Shown here: positions 5,461 to 5,880 of the stretch, one piece after another | Layout of the letters: each line of letters begins with the position of its first letter | How positions within the stretch are numbered: position 1 is the stretch's first letter | Source: Natronohydrobacter sp. | GTDB taxonomy: Bacteria; Pseudomonadota; Alphaproteobacteria; Rhodobacterales; Rhodobacteraceae | DNA length: 5,880 nt | Reading direction: 5' to 3' | Assembly: GCA_007117255.1 (NCBI GenBank) | Contig: SKGU01000020.1 | Location: 1-5,880, forward strand | Notes under the pieces: model-generated | Told to the model about the DNA's origin: nothing | The model's database searches: none | Seen by the model: only the letters and a program-made list of their open reading frames with translations | Position numbers and translations under genes: made by a program

Positions 5461-5880
5461 CTACAGATCGAGCTGCAAAACTCCTTTGCGATATCCACCA
5501 GAGATCAGGAAACCCGGCTCCTGCACTTTCGGGTACTGCGCGGCCCAATCCCGAAACCGGTCATTCGATACGACACGCGCACCAAAATCCTGCGCCACAC
5601 GCAGAATCATTCCGTCGGCAATCTCGCCCTTGTTCACCACCATCACCCGATCTGTCGGCAAACCCAGTTTCCTTGCCAGAACAGGGTGATGCTGGTACCG
5701 GCCATCCAGCTTATAGCCAGCATTAGCATCGAACACGACGCCAGGAGAAAAGCCGCGTTTTTTCAAACTCCGCACCACATCGCTGACCGTCGCCAGATCA
5801 GCTTCGCCATTTCGCCAATGCATGATGTTTGATCCGTCCAGAACAACAACGGCTGATTCTGCTGTATTGCCGATGAACAC
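5461..5880 (-). CDS. NYN/Zc3h12a-type ribonuclease domain protein (partial, 5' end outside window)
   Basis: The last 139 codons of a minus-strand gene are visible, ending at the TAG whose complement is 5461-5463. Counting from the window edge, the domain begins with AVVVLDGSNIMHW (10-22), followed by GFSPGVVFDANAGYK (43-57), a region with NKGEIADGMIL (83-93) and VVSNDRFRDW (103-112). These are the strand-end acidic clusters of the NYN/PIN nuclease fold, in the subgroup named after the Zc3h12a ribonuclease. D15, D51, D89 and D107 are candidate metal ligands, so the site looks intact. The expected activity is metal-dependent cleavage of RNA; the substrate is unknown. A GTG at 5880-5878 could be a start, but the frame is open to the edge and no ribosome binding site can be seen, so an N-terminal extension is possible. 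The gene converges on dnaE2 with 98 bases between stops. A functional link to dnaE2 is not implied. Confidence 0.78.
   Translation of the reverse strand: MFIGNTAESAVVVLDGSNIMHWRNGEADLATVSDVVRSLKKRGFSPGVVFDANAGYKLDGRYQHHPVLARKLGLPTDRVMVVNKGEIADGMILRVAQDFGARVVSNDRFRDWAAQYPKVQEPGFLISGGYRKGVLQLDL

Noticed and set aside
5184..5832. Two overlapping plus-strand open frames (5184-5726 and 5377-5832) across the dnaE2 end and the NYN gene
   Set aside because: Both run antisense through the NYN domain or out of frame through the dnaE2 tail. Neither has a good ribosome binding site or a recognisable motif.

Overview
The window reads as an ordinary chromosomal segment of an alphaproteobacterium, most likely a member of the Rhodobacterales. 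It is GC-rich. All five genes have recognisable homologues, and the one clear regulatory site is the direct repeat GAAC-N7-GAAC, which is the LexA (SOS) box form of Alphaproteobacteria. Genus and species cannot be given from sequence alone.

Layout, left to right. (1) The last 40 codons of infB (translation initiation factor IF-2) end at 123 and are followed by a textbook intrinsic terminator at 144-169. (2) A 160-base non-coding stretch carries a small stem-loop and a 10-bp direct repeat. (3) A complete DeoR-family repressor of the GlpR type lies at 329-1156, without glycerol-3-phosphate genes beside it. (4) After a 91-base gap comes trmB (tRNA m7G46 methyltransferase) at 1248-1973. (5) A 77-base intergenic region holds a perfect SOS box, an overlapping candidate promoter and two inverted repeats. 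(6) dnaE2 (imuC, error-prone DNA polymerase III alpha subunit) is intact at 2051-5362. (7) A 98-base convergent intergenic region contains a perfect 11-bp stem-loop. (8) The 3' part of a minus-strand gene encoding a NYN/Zc3h12a-type ribonuclease domain runs off the right edge.

How the genes relate: infB, glpR and trmB look like independent units in the same direction. dnaE2 appears to be its own LexA-controlled unit. In most Alphaproteobacteria dnaE2 is the third gene of an imuA-imuB-dnaE2 mutasome cassette. Here trmB sits directly upstream and a convergent gene directly downstream, so imuA and imuB are not next to it. DnaE2 would therefore depend on an ImuB encoded elsewhere, if one exists.

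I found no mobile element, CRISPR array, tRNA or rRNA, and no clearly novel multi-gene system. The most rewarding places to look are the compact dnaE2 control region (1992-2052), the separation of dnaE2 from imuAB, the possible frame problem at the 3' end of glpR, and the convergent stem-loop at 5373-5397.
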